A stretch of DNA of 64,000 nucleotides from Fluviicola chungangensis (GCF_007558725.1 NZ_VLPL01000005.1:62001-126000); one strand, 5' to 3'. Counted from the first letter of the stretch, positions 54,755-63,408 are shown. A program made the numbers and translations. Notes: generated from the sequence alone by a model not told the origin.

Positions 54755-56104
54755 ATGGAAATCAAACAATTCGAAGACAAAAACTTAGCACATTATTCTT
54801 ACGCAATTCTCAGCAATGGAGAAATCGCCCTGATCGATCCGGCAAGAAATCCACAACCTTATTACGACTTCGCCAAACAGCACGATGCAAAAATCACTGC
54901 GGTAATTGAAACACATCCCCACGCAGATTTTATAAGCAGTCATTTGGAAATTCATGAAGCAACTCATGCGAAAATTTACGTAAGCAAACTGCTTGGCGCC
55001 GAATACACCCATCAATCCTTTGATGATGGAGACACCATCAAACTGGGGCACAGCTTCTTAAAAGCACTCAATACACCTGGTCATTCACCGGATAGTATCA
55101 GTATCCTCGCAATCGATGAAAACGGAAAAGAACAAGCTGTTTTCACAGGAGATACTTTGTTTATAGGTGATTGCGGGCGTCCTGATTTAAGGGAACAGGC
55201 CGGAGCCATTACTTCACCGCGTACCGAATTAGCCAAGCAGATGTACCATTCACTTAGGGACAAACTTATCACACTGCCTGATTCCGTAATTGTTTACCCA
55301 GCACATGGAGCCGGAAGTTTATGCGGAAAAGGATTGAGCGAACAAAACAGCAGTACGATCGGTGCCGAAAAAAGGAGTAATTGGTGTTTACAGCCAATGA
55401 GTGAAGAAACATTTGTTGAAGCGTTGTTAGCTGATCAGCCATTTGTTCCGAAATACTTCCCTTTTGATGTCGGCATCAATAAAAAGGGGGCTGAATCCTT
55501 TCAAAAAAGTATTTCAAAAGTGCAACACAAAGAACCCGTTACTTGCCCTGATTGCGCAAGTACGCTCAATCCGGCTATTTTGATCATTGATACAAGGCCA
55601 CAAGAGCAATTCAAAAAAGCACACTTGAAAAATGCCATCCATTTAATGGACGATACCAAATTCGAAACATGGTTGGGAAGTATAGTCAATCCGGAAGAAC
55701 CTTTTTATCTCATCGCGGAAAACGAAACAGCATTGAATCAACTCATTGAGCGGGCTTCCAAAATCGGATATGAAACGCAAATTGCACTCGCTTTTGTATC
55801 GGACTATGGAAATGAAACTTCTCACACATTCGATACGGAATATTTCAAAAACCATCCGGATGAATACACCATAGTAGACGTACGAAATCCTTCCGAGGTG
55901 AAAACACGCCGCATTTTCGAACAGTCGCTTGCCATTCCATTGTATGAACTAAGGGAGCGCTGTCATGAAATTCCGACTGACAAACCCATTGTTGTGCATT
56001 GTGCCGCCGGATATCGCAGTGCCGCTGGAAGCAGTATCATCCAATCAAACATTCAGAATGCTTCACACGTAATTGACTTGGGTGAAGCAGTAAAAACTTT
56101 TTAA
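54755..56104 (+). CDS. CstB-like persulfide dioxygenase with pseudo-rhodanese and rhodanese domains
   Basis: A 449-residue protein started at MEIKQFEDKNLAHYSY (54755); codons upstream in frame cover the -7 element and are excluded. The metallo-beta-lactamase-fold persulfide dioxygenase (1-255) shows iron ligands H54 and H56 (with D58) in THPHADF, H110, D133 and H184, and C190 in HGAGSLCGKG. A rhodanese-like domain (260-355) lacks the active Cys but opens with C264-P-D-C267. An active rhodanese (360-449) has C416-A-A-G-Y-R. This order and length match CstB of Staphylococcus aureus, which oxidises persulfides and makes thiosulfate. Cytosolic. Confidence 0.92.
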   Translation: MEIKQFEDKNLAHYSYAILSNGEIALIDPARNPQPYYDFAKQHDAKITAVIETHPHADFISSHLEIHEATHAKIYVSKLLGAEYTHQSFDDGDTIKLGHSFLKALNTPGHSPDSISILAIDENGKEQAVFTGDTLFIGDCGRPDLREQAGAITSPRTELAKQMYHSLRDKLITLPDSVIVYPAHGAGSLCGKGLSEQNSSTIGAEKRSNWCLQPMSEETFVEALLADQPFVPKYFPFDVGINKKGAESFQKSISKVQHKEPVTCPDCASTLNPAILIIDTRPQEQFKKAHLKNAIHLMDDTKFETWLGSIVNPEEPFYLIAENETALNQLIERASKIGYETQIALAFVSDYGNETSHTFDTEYFKNHPDEYTIVDVRNPSEVKTRRIFEQSLAIPLYELRERCHEIPTDKPIVVHCAAGYRSAAGSSIIQSNIQNASHVIDLGEAVKTF

Positions 56105-56115
56105 AACAAAATCAC

Positions 56116-56394
56116 ATGAACATAGAACAACTAATCAAAGAAGGACAAGGCACTATTGTAGATGTCAGAACAATTGCAGAATTTAGAGGTGGAAATGTCG
56201 CAAATTCAATCAACATTCCTTTGCAGGAAATTGAGCACAGATTGGACGAGGTAAAAAACTTAAAACAACCCTTAATCCTTTGCTGTGCTTCCGGTGGAAG
56301 AAGTGGTCAGGCAACCCGGTTTTTATCACATCATGGAATCGAATGTTACAATGGCGGTTCCTGGTTAGATGTCAATTATTTTCAAACACGTTAA
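56116..56394 (+). CDS. Single-domain rhodanese
   Basis: A 92-residue cytosolic rhodanese. IVDVRTIAEFRGGNVANSIN is the N-terminal block. The active loop is C57-A-S-G-G-R-S, with an extra Cys just before (C56). It carries sulfane sulfur as a Cys persulfide, probably for the dioxygenase that ends 11 bases upstream. The next rhodanese gene starts four bases after its stop. Confidence 0.9.
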   Translation: MNIEQLIKEGQGTIVDVRTIAEFRGGNVANSINIPLQEIEHRLDEVKNLKQPLILCCASGGRSGQATRFLSHHGIECYNGGSWLDVNYFQTR

Positions 56395-56398
56395 ACAA

Positions 56399-56719
56399 AT
56401 GATGAATTCACTTAAACAATTGTTGGGCTTGGGACCCAAAACAGATTACGCTCAATTAGTAAAAGACGGTGCCATCATTTTGGATGTCCGAAGCAAAGGA
56501 GAATATGCCGGTGGACATATTAAAGGTTCGATCAACATCAGTTTGGATACTTTGGGAAGTCAATTGAGCAAACTCAAGGACAAAAACAAGCCCATTATCA
56601 CCTGTTGTGCCAGTGGAATGCGAAGTGCTTCTGCAAAAAACATACTGAAATCAAACGGTTATACACAGGTTCACAATGGCGGCGGATGGTATGGGTTACA
56701 AACTAAAATCCGTCAATAA
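56399..56719 (+). CDS. Single-domain rhodanese
   Basis: A 106-residue rhodanese if started at MMNSLKQLLGLGPKTDYAQL (56399), four bases after the upstream stop. An upstream in-frame Met would overlap that gene by 26 bases and is less likely. The blocks are IILDVRSKGEYAGGHIKGSI and active loop C69-C70-A-S-G-M-R-S. It is a paralogue of the preceding rhodanese with the same double Cys. An 81-base gap with a weak CTCGAT/ATCGAG hairpin (56747-56770) follows. Confidence 0.88.
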   Translation: MMNSLKQLLGLGPKTDYAQLVKDGAIILDVRSKGEYAGGHIKGSINISLDTLGSQLSKLKDKNKPIITCCASGMRSASAKNILKSNGYTQVHNGGGWYGLQTKIRQ

Positions 56720-56800
56720 CTTTAAATAAAGTAATACACTACCAAGCTCGATTTTTCTGACAGGATCGAGTTTGGTTTGATTTACTTGCCCATTTATTCT

Positions 56801-57028
56801 ATGAAAGAACGTATCTTAAAAAACTGGACATTTACAAGGGCTCTGTTCCTTATTTTGGGAATCATCATCATTACTCAGTCTGCTTTAAGACACGAATGGG
56901 TTGGTATTTTGTTTGGCAGTTATTTTGCCTCCATGGGACTATTTTCATTCGGATGTGCAAGTGGAAATTGTTACGGAGGAAACTGTGAAGTCAAGCCCGA
57001 AAAATCATCCGGCAAACCCCTCAACTAA
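56801..57028 (+). CDS. Small two-helix membrane protein with Cys-rich tail
   Basis: A 75-residue protein started at MKERILKNWTFTRALFLILG (56801). Two hydrophobic helices (10-30 and 33-50) are followed by a Cys-rich segment, G-C-A-S-G-N-C-Y-G-G-N-C, and a polar tail. The layout recalls the membrane part of YgaP-type rhodaneses (DUF2892), but with three Cys of its own. It sits between rhodanese genes, 11 bases before the rhodanese-thioredoxin lipoprotein. A sulfur relay across the membrane is a reasonable inference. The family is not recognised. Confidence 0.65.
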   Translation: MKERILKNWTFTRALFLILGIIIITQSALRHEWVGILFGSYFASMGLFSFGCASGNCYGGNCEVKPEKSSGKPLN

Positions 57029-57039
57029 TTAGAAGCAAC

Positions 57040-57738
57040 ATGAAAAAAATATACTCAATCTTCCTTTTGGTAACTGTTTTAGTCAGTTGCTCCAATGGAC
57101 AGCCTCAATTCACTCTTTCCGCAAAATCATTTGCAGAAAAAATACAAGAAACACCAAATAGGGTCATTATTGATGTTCGCACACCCGGAGAATTTTCAAG
57201 CGGACATCTTGAAAATGCACTGAATTATGATTGGAACGGCTCCGAATTCGACCAACAAATTGCTTCGTTAGATAAATCAAAACCTGTTTTTGTCTATTGC
57301 CTGAGTGGCGGAAGAAGTAGTGCTGCTGCGGATAAAATGAGATCTGCCGGTTTCAAAGAAGTGTATGAACTCAAAGGTGGAATCATGCAGTGGAGAAGCG
57401 AAAACCTTCCTGAAACAACAAACAATCAGGAGTCGTCTCCAGGGATGAGCGAACAAGCTTTCCAGGCTCTCCTGAATTCGGACAAACTGATTTTGATAGA
57501 TTTTTATGCCGATTGGTGTGTCCCATGCAAAAAAATGGAGCCTTATCTGAATGAAATTTCAACAGAGTTAAAAAATTCGGTCACGGTGATTCGGATCAAC
57601 GTGGAGGAAAATCAAGAGCTTTGCAAAACATTAGGAACAAGTGCCATCCCGGTATTGCAAGTTTACAAGGACAAAAAAATGACCTGGACAACGACGGGTC
57701 TGGTTGAAAAAGAAGAGGTAATGAAGCATTTGAAATAA
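57040..57738 (+). CDS. Lipoprotein rhodanese-thioredoxin fusion
   Basis: A 232-residue lipoprotein (lipobox VSC17). The rhodanese domain (28-128) has IIDVRTPGEFSSGHLENALN and active loop C87-L-S-G-G-R. The thioredoxin domain (133-232) has W159-C-V-P-C163 and cis-Pro in SAIPVLQ. The architecture is that of the protein at 26424-27116, but here lipid-anchored and with a WCVPC motif. It should face the periplasm and could take persulfide sulfur from outside the membrane for the cytosolic rhodaneses. It is the last gene of the island. Confidence 0.9.
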   Translation: MKKIYSIFLLVTVLVSCSNGQPQFTLSAKSFAEKIQETPNRVIIDVRTPGEFSSGHLENALNYDWNGSEFDQQIASLDKSKPVFVYCLSGGRSSAAADKMRSAGFKEVYELKGGIMQWRSENLPETTNNQESSPGMSEQAFQALLNSDKLILIDFYADWCVPCKKMEPYLNEISTELKNSVTVIRINVEENQELCKTLGTSAIPVLQVYKDKKMTWTTTGLVEKEEVMKHLK

Positions 57739-57863
57739 ACCGGCACTTTAACCGGATCCGGAAAAAAATAACTCAAACCAAATTCAAACTATTGATTTAG
57801 AAATTCATTGTATCGTCTTTGAACTTTTTTAACACCTGGTTGTAATGCATAAAAACAGCAACC

Positions 57864-58985
57864 ATGAAGACAATACTATCAAGCTTACTCATTTGCATCA
57901 GTTCTTTTTCTTTTGCTCAACCCATTCATCCGAGTGATGAATCACGTAAAATTCAAATCGCAATCCTGTTCGACACTTCAGGAAGTATGAATGGTTTGAT
58001 CGAACAAGCCAAGTCCACTATCTGGAAAATTGTCAATATGGCATCCAAAATGTCGGATAAAGGAAAAACCCCACAGCTGGAAATTGCGTTGTATGATTAT
58101 GGAAATGACGAGATCAAAACTCCGAATTGGGTCCGCAAACGCACCGACCTGATCGCCGATTTGGATTCCATTTCCGGACAACTTTTTTCACTCCGGACCA
58201 ATGGCGGATCGGAATACTGTGCGGCCGTTATCGAATCTTCGATCAATGACCTCAAATGGTCTCCCAATCCAACAGACCTTCGATTAATCTATATCGCAGG
58301 AAATGAGCCGTTCAACCAGGGACCGATCGATTATAAGAAAATCCTGAAAATTGCCGCAAGCAAAGACATTATCGTAAATACGATCTATTGCGGGCCATAC
58401 GATCAGGGAGTAAAAGAATTTTGGTACGACGGAGCTCAGCAAACCCAGGGATCGTATTTCAATATCAATTCCAACGAGGAAATCAGACACATTGATACGC
58501 CTTATGACAAAGAAATTATCTCTGTAAACGATTCATTGAATAAAACCTATGTCGGGTACGGAAGAGAAGGCAACTACCGTTCCAATAAACAAGCCGAAGA
58601 AGATCAGAATGCCAGTTTGAAAGGATATGCCGTAATGAGTGAACGCGCTGCAGCCAAATCGAAATCCAATTATAAAAATGCCAATTGGGATTTAGTTGAT
58701 GGAATAGACCAGGGAAATGTAAACCTGGACAGTATCCGGGTGGAAGATCTTCCGGCAGAACTGAAAGGAAAATCCAAAGAGGAACAAACGAAGTATATCG
58801 AACAGAAGAAAGCAGACCGGACACGTTATCAGAATCAGATCGGGGAGCTTTCCAAAAAACGGGAAGAATACATCGCTGAAGAAATGAAAAAAATCAACGA
58901 ATCGGATGCAAAAAAGGATCTTGGATCAGCAATCATTGAATCGTTAGTTGCTACCGCTCAAAAAACAGGATTCACGGTTGAATAA
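57864..58985 (+). CDS. Exported von Willebrand factor A domain protein
   Basis: A 373-residue protein with a signal peptide (to SFAQ, residue 19). A vWA domain (30-225) shows the metal-site motif D-T-S-G-S-M in IQIAILFDTSGSMNGLIEQA and, later, GGSEYCAAVIESSI and RLIYIAGNEPFNQGP. The C-terminal 140 residues are Lys/Glu/Asn-rich and coiled-coil-like (ERAAAKSKSNYKNANWDLVD, KGKSKEEQTKYIEQKKADR). vWA proteins bind partners through a divalent metal; the partner is unknown. It appears monocistronic, with a terminator at 58992-59020. Confidence 0.85.
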   Translation: MKTILSSLLICISSFSFAQPIHPSDESRKIQIAILFDTSGSMNGLIEQAKSTIWKIVNMASKMSDKGKTPQLEIALYDYGNDEIKTPNWVRKRTDLIADLDSISGQLFSLRTNGGSEYCAAVIESSINDLKWSPNPTDLRLIYIAGNEPFNQGPIDYKKILKIAASKDIIVNTIYCGPYDQGVKEFWYDGAQQTQGSYFNINSNEEIRHIDTPYDKEIISVNDSLNKTYVGYGREGNYRSNKQAEEDQNASLKGYAVMSERAAAKSKSNYKNANWDLVDGIDQGNVNLDSIRVEDLPAELKGKSKEEQTKYIEQKKADRTRYQNQIGELSKKREEYIAEEMKKINESDAKKDLGSAIIESLVATAQKTGFTVE

Positions 58986-58991
58986 AAGGAA

Positions 58992-59020
58992 GATCCTCCG
59001 AGTAGTATCGGGGGATTTTT
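58992..59020 (+). terminator. Intrinsic terminator after the vWA gene
   Basis: ATCCTCCGA (58993-59001) pairs with TCGGGGGAT (59008-59016), including one G-T pair, and is followed by five T. Confidence 0.75.
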
Positions 59021-59112
59021 GCTTTTCAGTGGATAAGTGCAAGATTATCCACCAGTTACCAGGGTAATTAATATTATCGGAATATTCTTTTCCCAATTAA
59101 CAGTCTCTTATC

Positions 59113-59120
59113 TATCTTTG
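59113..59120 (+). promoter_or_regulatory. Promoter -7 element for the DUF1905 gene
   Basis: TATCTTTG matches TAnnTTTG exactly and ends 17 bases before the ATG at 59138. A T-rich TTCTTTTCC about 25 bases upstream could be the -33 region. Confidence 0.65.
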
Positions 59121-59137
59121 CGCTTCCAAGAATACGT

Positions 59138-59647
59138 ATGATTGAATTCGAAACAGACATCAAAGCATTGGATTACCTCAACTATTGGTTCGTGGAAATT
59201 ACCCCGGATATCCTGGCACTACTTCCCGGCAGAAAAGAAAAAGGTGATTTTAATCAGCGTCTGATTATCACTCTGGATTCCAAAATTCAATGGCAGGCAG
59301 GAATCCTGGCTCTCGGCGAAGGAAGCGGGCTCATTACCGTCCAAAAAAATCGCTTGAAAAAAATCGGGAAAACCTTAGGCGACACCGTGACCGTTCAATT
59401 GGAAAAAGACGATTCCGAATTTGGTGTGCCGGTTGCAGAAGAAATAAAAGAATACTGGTCCCAGGTTCCCGAATCAAAAGACCGGTTCGATGCTTTGACT
59501 CCGGGTATGAAACGGTATATCCTGAATCATGTTAACTCTGCAAAATCAACCGAAAAAAGACTGGAACGCACCCATTTTCTCATGTCAAACCTCCTTTTAG
59601 CTCCTCAAGGAAAAGAAACATTTCGGTTCCTTCTTGGAAAGGATTAA
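59138..59647 (+). CDS. DUF1905 / YdeI-OmdA-like protein
   Basis: A 169-residue cytosolic protein. A DUF1905-like beta-barrel (residues 5-98) includes LNYWFVEITPDILALLPG, then RLIITLDSKIQWQAGILALG and TVTVQLEKDD. It is joined to a C-terminal OmdA-type helical part (100-169; FDALTPGMKRYILNHVNSAK, EKRLERTHFLM). The combination is typical of bacteriocin-protection YdeI/OmpD-associated proteins; the molecular function is not established. It has its own promoter, and the cysteine desulfurase starts 45 bases downstream. Confidence 0.85.
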   Translation: MIEFETDIKALDYLNYWFVEITPDILALLPGRKEKGDFNQRLIITLDSKIQWQAGILALGEGSGLITVQKNRLKKIGKTLGDTVTVQLEKDDSEFGVPVAEEIKEYWSQVPESKDRFDALTPGMKRYILNHVNSAKSTEKRLERTHFLMSNLLLAPQGKETFRFLLGKD

Positions 59648-59692
59648 TTCATTTCTTCTTCTGAATCTATTAAATTTGTAATAAAAAAGTCG

Positions 59693-60832
59693 ATGCGAGT
59701 ATATTTAGACAATGCTGCAACTACGCCACTGGCGAAAGAAGTTGCCGAAGCGATGATCCCTGTTTTACAAAATGAATTTGGAAATCCTTCTTCTACGCAT
59801 TTCTATGGCCGACAAACCAAAGCATTAATCGAAACTTCGAGGCGGTCAATTGCAAAGCAGTTAAATTGTTCTCCCAATGAGCTGATCTTTACTTCCGGAG
59901 GAACAGAAGCAGATAATATCGCATTGAACACCGCTGTTTATCAATTGGGGGTCAAACGCATTATTTCAACAACCATTGAACACCATGCCGTTTGTCATAC
60001 CATTGAGCATTTAGCCGAACGCGAAAACATAGAGGCCTGTTGGTTGAAAGTGGATTCCAAAGGAAATATTGATTTAAATGAATTGGAATCGTATTTGAAG
60101 GATGAAAAACCAACCCTGGTTTCATTAATGCATGCCAATAATGAAATCGGGACCTTAACTCCGATCGAAAAAGTAAGTGCATTGTGCAAAAAATACAATG
60201 CTTATTTTCATACGGACACGGTTCAGACTATGGGGCATTATGCTTTTGATCTGAATGCCCTGGGAATTGACTTTGTGACTTGTGCGGCGCATAAATTTCA
60301 CGGTCCGAAAGGAATCGGTTTCTTATATGCGAACAAGCGCATTAAAACAGATGTTCTGATTCATGGCGGAGCGCAGGAAAGAGGATTGCGCGGAGGAACA
60401 GAAAACGTATATGGAATCGTTGGACTTGCAAAAGCAATAGAACTGGCCTACAGCCATTTGGAAGAGCACCAGGCACATGTCCAGGGATTGAAATCCTATA
60501 TGATAAACCGACTGCAGTCAATCCTTCCGGGAGTTACCTTTCATGGTGAAATTGCTCCGGAAAAAAGCCTTTACACGGTTTTAAATGTGTGTTTGCCTCC
60601 GACAGAAAAATCCGGTATGTTATTGTTTACATTGGATTTAAAAGGTGTAGCCTGTTCAGGTGGCTCCGCTTGTTCTTCAGGAGCAGCAAAAGGTTCTCAC
60701 GTACTGGAGGGAATCCATGCAGACAATTCCCGCCCGAATGCACGCTTCTCCTTTTCGAGATATACTACCAAAGAAGAAATTGATTTCGCAATCGAACAAC
60801 TCGAGGCGATCTATGAAAAGGTGCTGGTTTAA
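59693..60832 (+). CDS. Cysteine desulfurase (IscS/NifS type)
   Basis: A 379-residue pyridoxal-phosphate enzyme. The opening is YLDNAATTPLAKEVAEAMIP. The cofactor region is FTSGGTEADNIALN and EHHAVCHT. The Schiff-base Lys is K201 in CAAHKFHGPKGIGF. The catalytic Cys is C327 in GGSACSSGAAKGSH, on a long mobile loop as in IscS-type enzymes. It converts cysteine to alanine and passes the sulfur as a persulfide to Fe-S scaffold or tRNA-thiolation proteins. No isc or suf partner is next to it. The persulfide island lies about 2 kb upstream, so a link is possible but not shown. Confidence 0.93.
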   Translation: MRVYLDNAATTPLAKEVAEAMIPVLQNEFGNPSSTHFYGRQTKALIETSRRSIAKQLNCSPNELIFTSGGTEADNIALNTAVYQLGVKRIISTTIEHHAVCHTIEHLAERENIEACWLKVDSKGNIDLNELESYLKDEKPTLVSLMHANNEIGTLTPIEKVSALCKKYNAYFHTDTVQTMGHYAFDLNALGIDFVTCAAHKFHGPKGIGFLYANKRIKTDVLIHGGAQERGLRGGTENVYGIVGLAKAIELAYSHLEEHQAHVQGLKSYMINRLQSILPGVTFHGEIAPEKSLYTVLNVCLPPTEKSGMLLFTLDLKGVACSGGSACSSGAAKGSHVLEGIHADNSRPNARFSFSRYTTKEEIDFAIEQLEAIYEKVLV

Positions 60833-60911
60833 ACCAAATTGAAAAAGTGTTATCTTACCATAAAATTTGCAACTTGTTCCAACACTCCGGAATTCACCAT
60901 TTTGAATTGAT

Positions 60912-62198
60912 ATGAAACACTTCTTACTCCTGCTGACTTTCCTCCTCGGCTTTTCAAGTTTAAAGGCACAAACGTATTTTCCTCCCCTAACGGGAACTAC
61001 CTGGTCCACAACCGATCCGGCAACCTTGGGCTGGTGCCAGGATTCCATCACGAAATTATACGATTGGCTGGAAGCATCCGACTCCAAAGCCTTCATCGTA
61101 TTGAAGGATGGAAAAATTGTTTTGGAGAAGTATTTCGGAACATTTACTGCGGATAGTTTTTATGTTTGGAATTCGGCCGGAAAGACTTTGACCGCTTATG
61201 CTGTCGGAATTGCACAACATGAAGGCTTCCTGGATATCAATGATCCGACAAGCGATTACCTGGGAACAGGTTGGACCAGCTTAACGCTTCCACAGGAAAG
61301 TGCGATTACGATCAGGCATCAACTGACTATGACAACGGGATTAGATGACGGTGTTCCTGACTTCTATTGTACAGACCCGGCTTGTCTGGTTTACAAAGCA
61401 GATCCTGGAACAAGATGGGCTTACCACAACGGACCGTATACCCTACTCGATTCTGTTATCGAATCTGCCACAGGAATGACACTGAATACCTGGGTGAATC
61501 AAAAAATTTCATCAAAAATCGGGTTAACCGGCTTGTATATTCAATCAGGATATAACAATGTGTTCGTTTCCAAAGCAAGGGGGATGGCACGATTCGGATT
61601 ACTGCTCTCACAAGACGGTTACTGGAACACAACGCCTGTTCTTCCGGATGTAACTTACTTGAATGAAATGCGGAACAGCAGTCAGAGTTTGAACAACTCT
61701 TACGGTTACCTGACCTGGCTCAATGGAAAAACTTCCTTTATGATTCCGCAATCCCAACTGATCTTCCCGGGAGAATTATGTCCAAATGCACCGCCAGATA
61801 TGTATGCAGCAGAAGGAAAAAACGGCCAGATCATTAACGTCGTACCATCTCAAGGCCTGGTTCTCGTAAGAATGGGAAGCAGCATGGGAAACAGCCTGGT
61901 TGGAACCCAATACAATGATACCATTTGGCAATACATGAACCGCTTAGCCTGCGTTGCCGGTATTTCCGATCAATCGTTGGAAACTATCCAAATTTCACCT
62001 AATCCGACAAATGGGTTAATTCTTATTTCCGAGCTAAAGGGACACGAAATATTTGAACTAAAAAACCAGCAGGGACAATCCGTTCCTTTTCAGCAAATTG
62101 GAAACGAGATCGCTTTGAAAAATTTGCAAGCAGGAGTTTATTTTCTCACAATCCGTAAAGAAAATCACACAAAAACTTTTCGCGTCATATGTAATTAG
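60912..62198 (+). CDS. Secreted beta-lactamase-family serine hydrolase with T9SS type A sorting domain
   Basis: A 428-residue protein. It has a signal peptide (to LKAQ, residue 20). The beta-lactamase/class C penicillin-binding fold (25-350) has the nucleophile motif S-A-G-K in YVWNSAGKTLTAYAVGIAQH and the YxN motif in RWAYHNGPYTLLDSVIESAT. A type A sorting domain closes it (355-428; ISPNPTNGLILISEL, NLQAGVYFLTI). Members hydrolyse peptides or esters; the substrate is unknown. Only the serine-hydrolase core and the export signal are seen, so a true beta-lactamase is not implied. Confidence 0.88.
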   Translation: MKHFLLLLTFLLGFSSLKAQTYFPPLTGTTWSTTDPATLGWCQDSITKLYDWLEASDSKAFIVLKDGKIVLEKYFGTFTADSFYVWNSAGKTLTAYAVGIAQHEGFLDINDPTSDYLGTGWTSLTLPQESAITIRHQLTMTTGLDDGVPDFYCTDPACLVYKADPGTRWAYHNGPYTLLDSVIESATGMTLNTWVNQKISSKIGLTGLYIQSGYNNVFVSKARGMARFGLLLSQDGYWNTTPVLPDVTYLNEMRNSSQSLNNSYGYLTWLNGKTSFMIPQSQLIFPGELCPNAPPDMYAAEGKNGQIINVVPSQGLVLVRMGSSMGNSLVGTQYNDTIWQYMNRLACVAGISDQSLETIQISPNPTNGLILISELKGHEIFELKNQQGQSVPFQQIGNEIALKNLQAGVYFLTIRKENHTKTFRVICN

Positions 62199-62223
62199 TG
62201 AAAAAATGCGCTAAATTTAGCCT

Positions 62224-63363
62224 ATGTCCGACACAAAAAGACATATTCTAATTATGAGCTCCTGGTTTCCGACACGCGTCGACCCGTATGCCGGAAATTT
62301 TGTAGAACGCTTTGCGCACTTGCTTTCAGACACCTATGAAGTAACCGTACTTCATACAATGGGCGACAAAAATTGCAGTTCCATTGAAGTCGATGATCAG
62401 CAAACCGATAACCTGCGCATCATCCGCATTTATCATCACATCTCCAAGAACCGTTTTATTCATTGGTGGCTTCAGCGAAAAGCACTGAGAAAAGGGTTGG
62501 GAATGCTGGATCACATTGATTTGATCTTTGCACATGTTTTTCTTCCTAGAGCTATGCAGTTCGCCCGGGTACAGCGGTATTTCCACGTGCCTCTGATTGT
62601 GATGGAACATGGATCGTATTACCGGAAAAAACTGATTAAAAGTTTTATTTCCCTGCACCAGCAGGTTATTAAACGCGGAAGCAGGCATACCAGTGAAATA
62701 GTTGCTGTTTCAAATGTATTGAGAACAGACATGAAACCGGTCTTTCCAACTACGAAGATCCAGGTTGTTCCCAATTTTGTAGACGAAGACCTGTTCACTT
62801 TAAGAGAAACCAATCCGGTTCACCGCACCAAGTTCATTCACATTTCAACACTGGATAAGAACACAAAGAATCCGGGTTTTCTCTTCGACGGATTTCTAAA
62901 TGCCTACCTGGAATCAGGAAAGAAGGTCAGTTTAACGGTTGTTTCCGATCAGGATACGGATGAATGGGAAAGATGGGCTAAATTAAACAGCTGCCGGGAA
63001 GCGATCAATTTCATTGGGCCGTGCGAATGGGAAGAAGTCAGCCAATTGTTAAGAGAACACGATGCCCTGATCCTGACATCCGAATATGAAACGTTCAGTA
63101 TTGTGATTGCTGAAGCCTGGTTAACTGGAACTCCCATTATTTCCACACCGGTGGGAATTGCTGCAAATATGACTGAAGCATTGGGCATTAGAATAGAACA
63201 CAACAACATCGCCGATCTGAAACATGCAATTTTGGATATGATGAATGGAAAGTTCCAATTCGATAAGGAATTCTTACGTGCCTTTGGGATGCAATTTTCC
63301 AAGGAAAGCGTTAAGAAACAATTGATCGAGTTATTCAACAAGCATTTCATTATTTACGAATAG
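62224..63363 (+). CDS. Glycosyltransferase family 4 protein
   Basis: A 379-residue GT-B enzyme. The N-terminal half has HILIMSSWFPTRVDPYAGNF, then VERFAHLLS, typical of GT4. The C-terminal donor-binding half has the E-x7-E motif in LTSEYETFSIVIAEAWLTGT and PIISTPVGIAANM. It probably transfers a sugar from a nucleotide donor to a lipid or surface polysaccharide precursor at the inner face of the membrane. No polysaccharide cluster surrounds it, so the acceptor is unknown. Confidence 0.9.
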   Translation: MSDTKRHILIMSSWFPTRVDPYAGNFVERFAHLLSDTYEVTVLHTMGDKNCSSIEVDDQQTDNLRIIRIYHHISKNRFIHWWLQRKALRKGLGMLDHIDLIFAHVFLPRAMQFARVQRYFHVPLIVMEHGSYYRKKLIKSFISLHQQVIKRGSRHTSEIVAVSNVLRTDMKPVFPTTKIQVVPNFVDEDLFTLRETNPVHRTKFIHISTLDKNTKNPGFLFDGFLNAYLESGKKVSLTVVSDQDTDEWERWAKLNSCREAINFIGPCEWEEVSQLLREHDALILTSEYETFSIVIAEAWLTGTPIISTPVGIAANMTEALGIRIEHNNIADLKHAILDMMNGKFQFDKEFLRAFGMQFSKESVKKQLIELFNKHFIIYE

Positions 63364-63408
63364 TTCAAACAGTTTAATCGTTGAATTTTTAAATTCTTAA
63401 ACTTTTTC

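Noticed and set aside
56747-56770. Hairpin CTCGAT/ATCGAG between the second rhodanese and the two-helix gene as a terminator
   Set aside because: The stem is only six base pairs with a 12-base loop; it may weaken read-through but is too weak to divide the island.
57796-57806. TATCGTCTTTG before the vWA gene as a promoter
   Set aside because: The TA is five bases, not two, from the TTTG, so it does not fit TAnnTTTG.
60912-62198. Antibiotic-resistance beta-lactamase
   Set aside because: Only the general serine-hydrolase motifs are present and the protein carries a T9SS sorting domain; the family is mostly peptidases and esterases.
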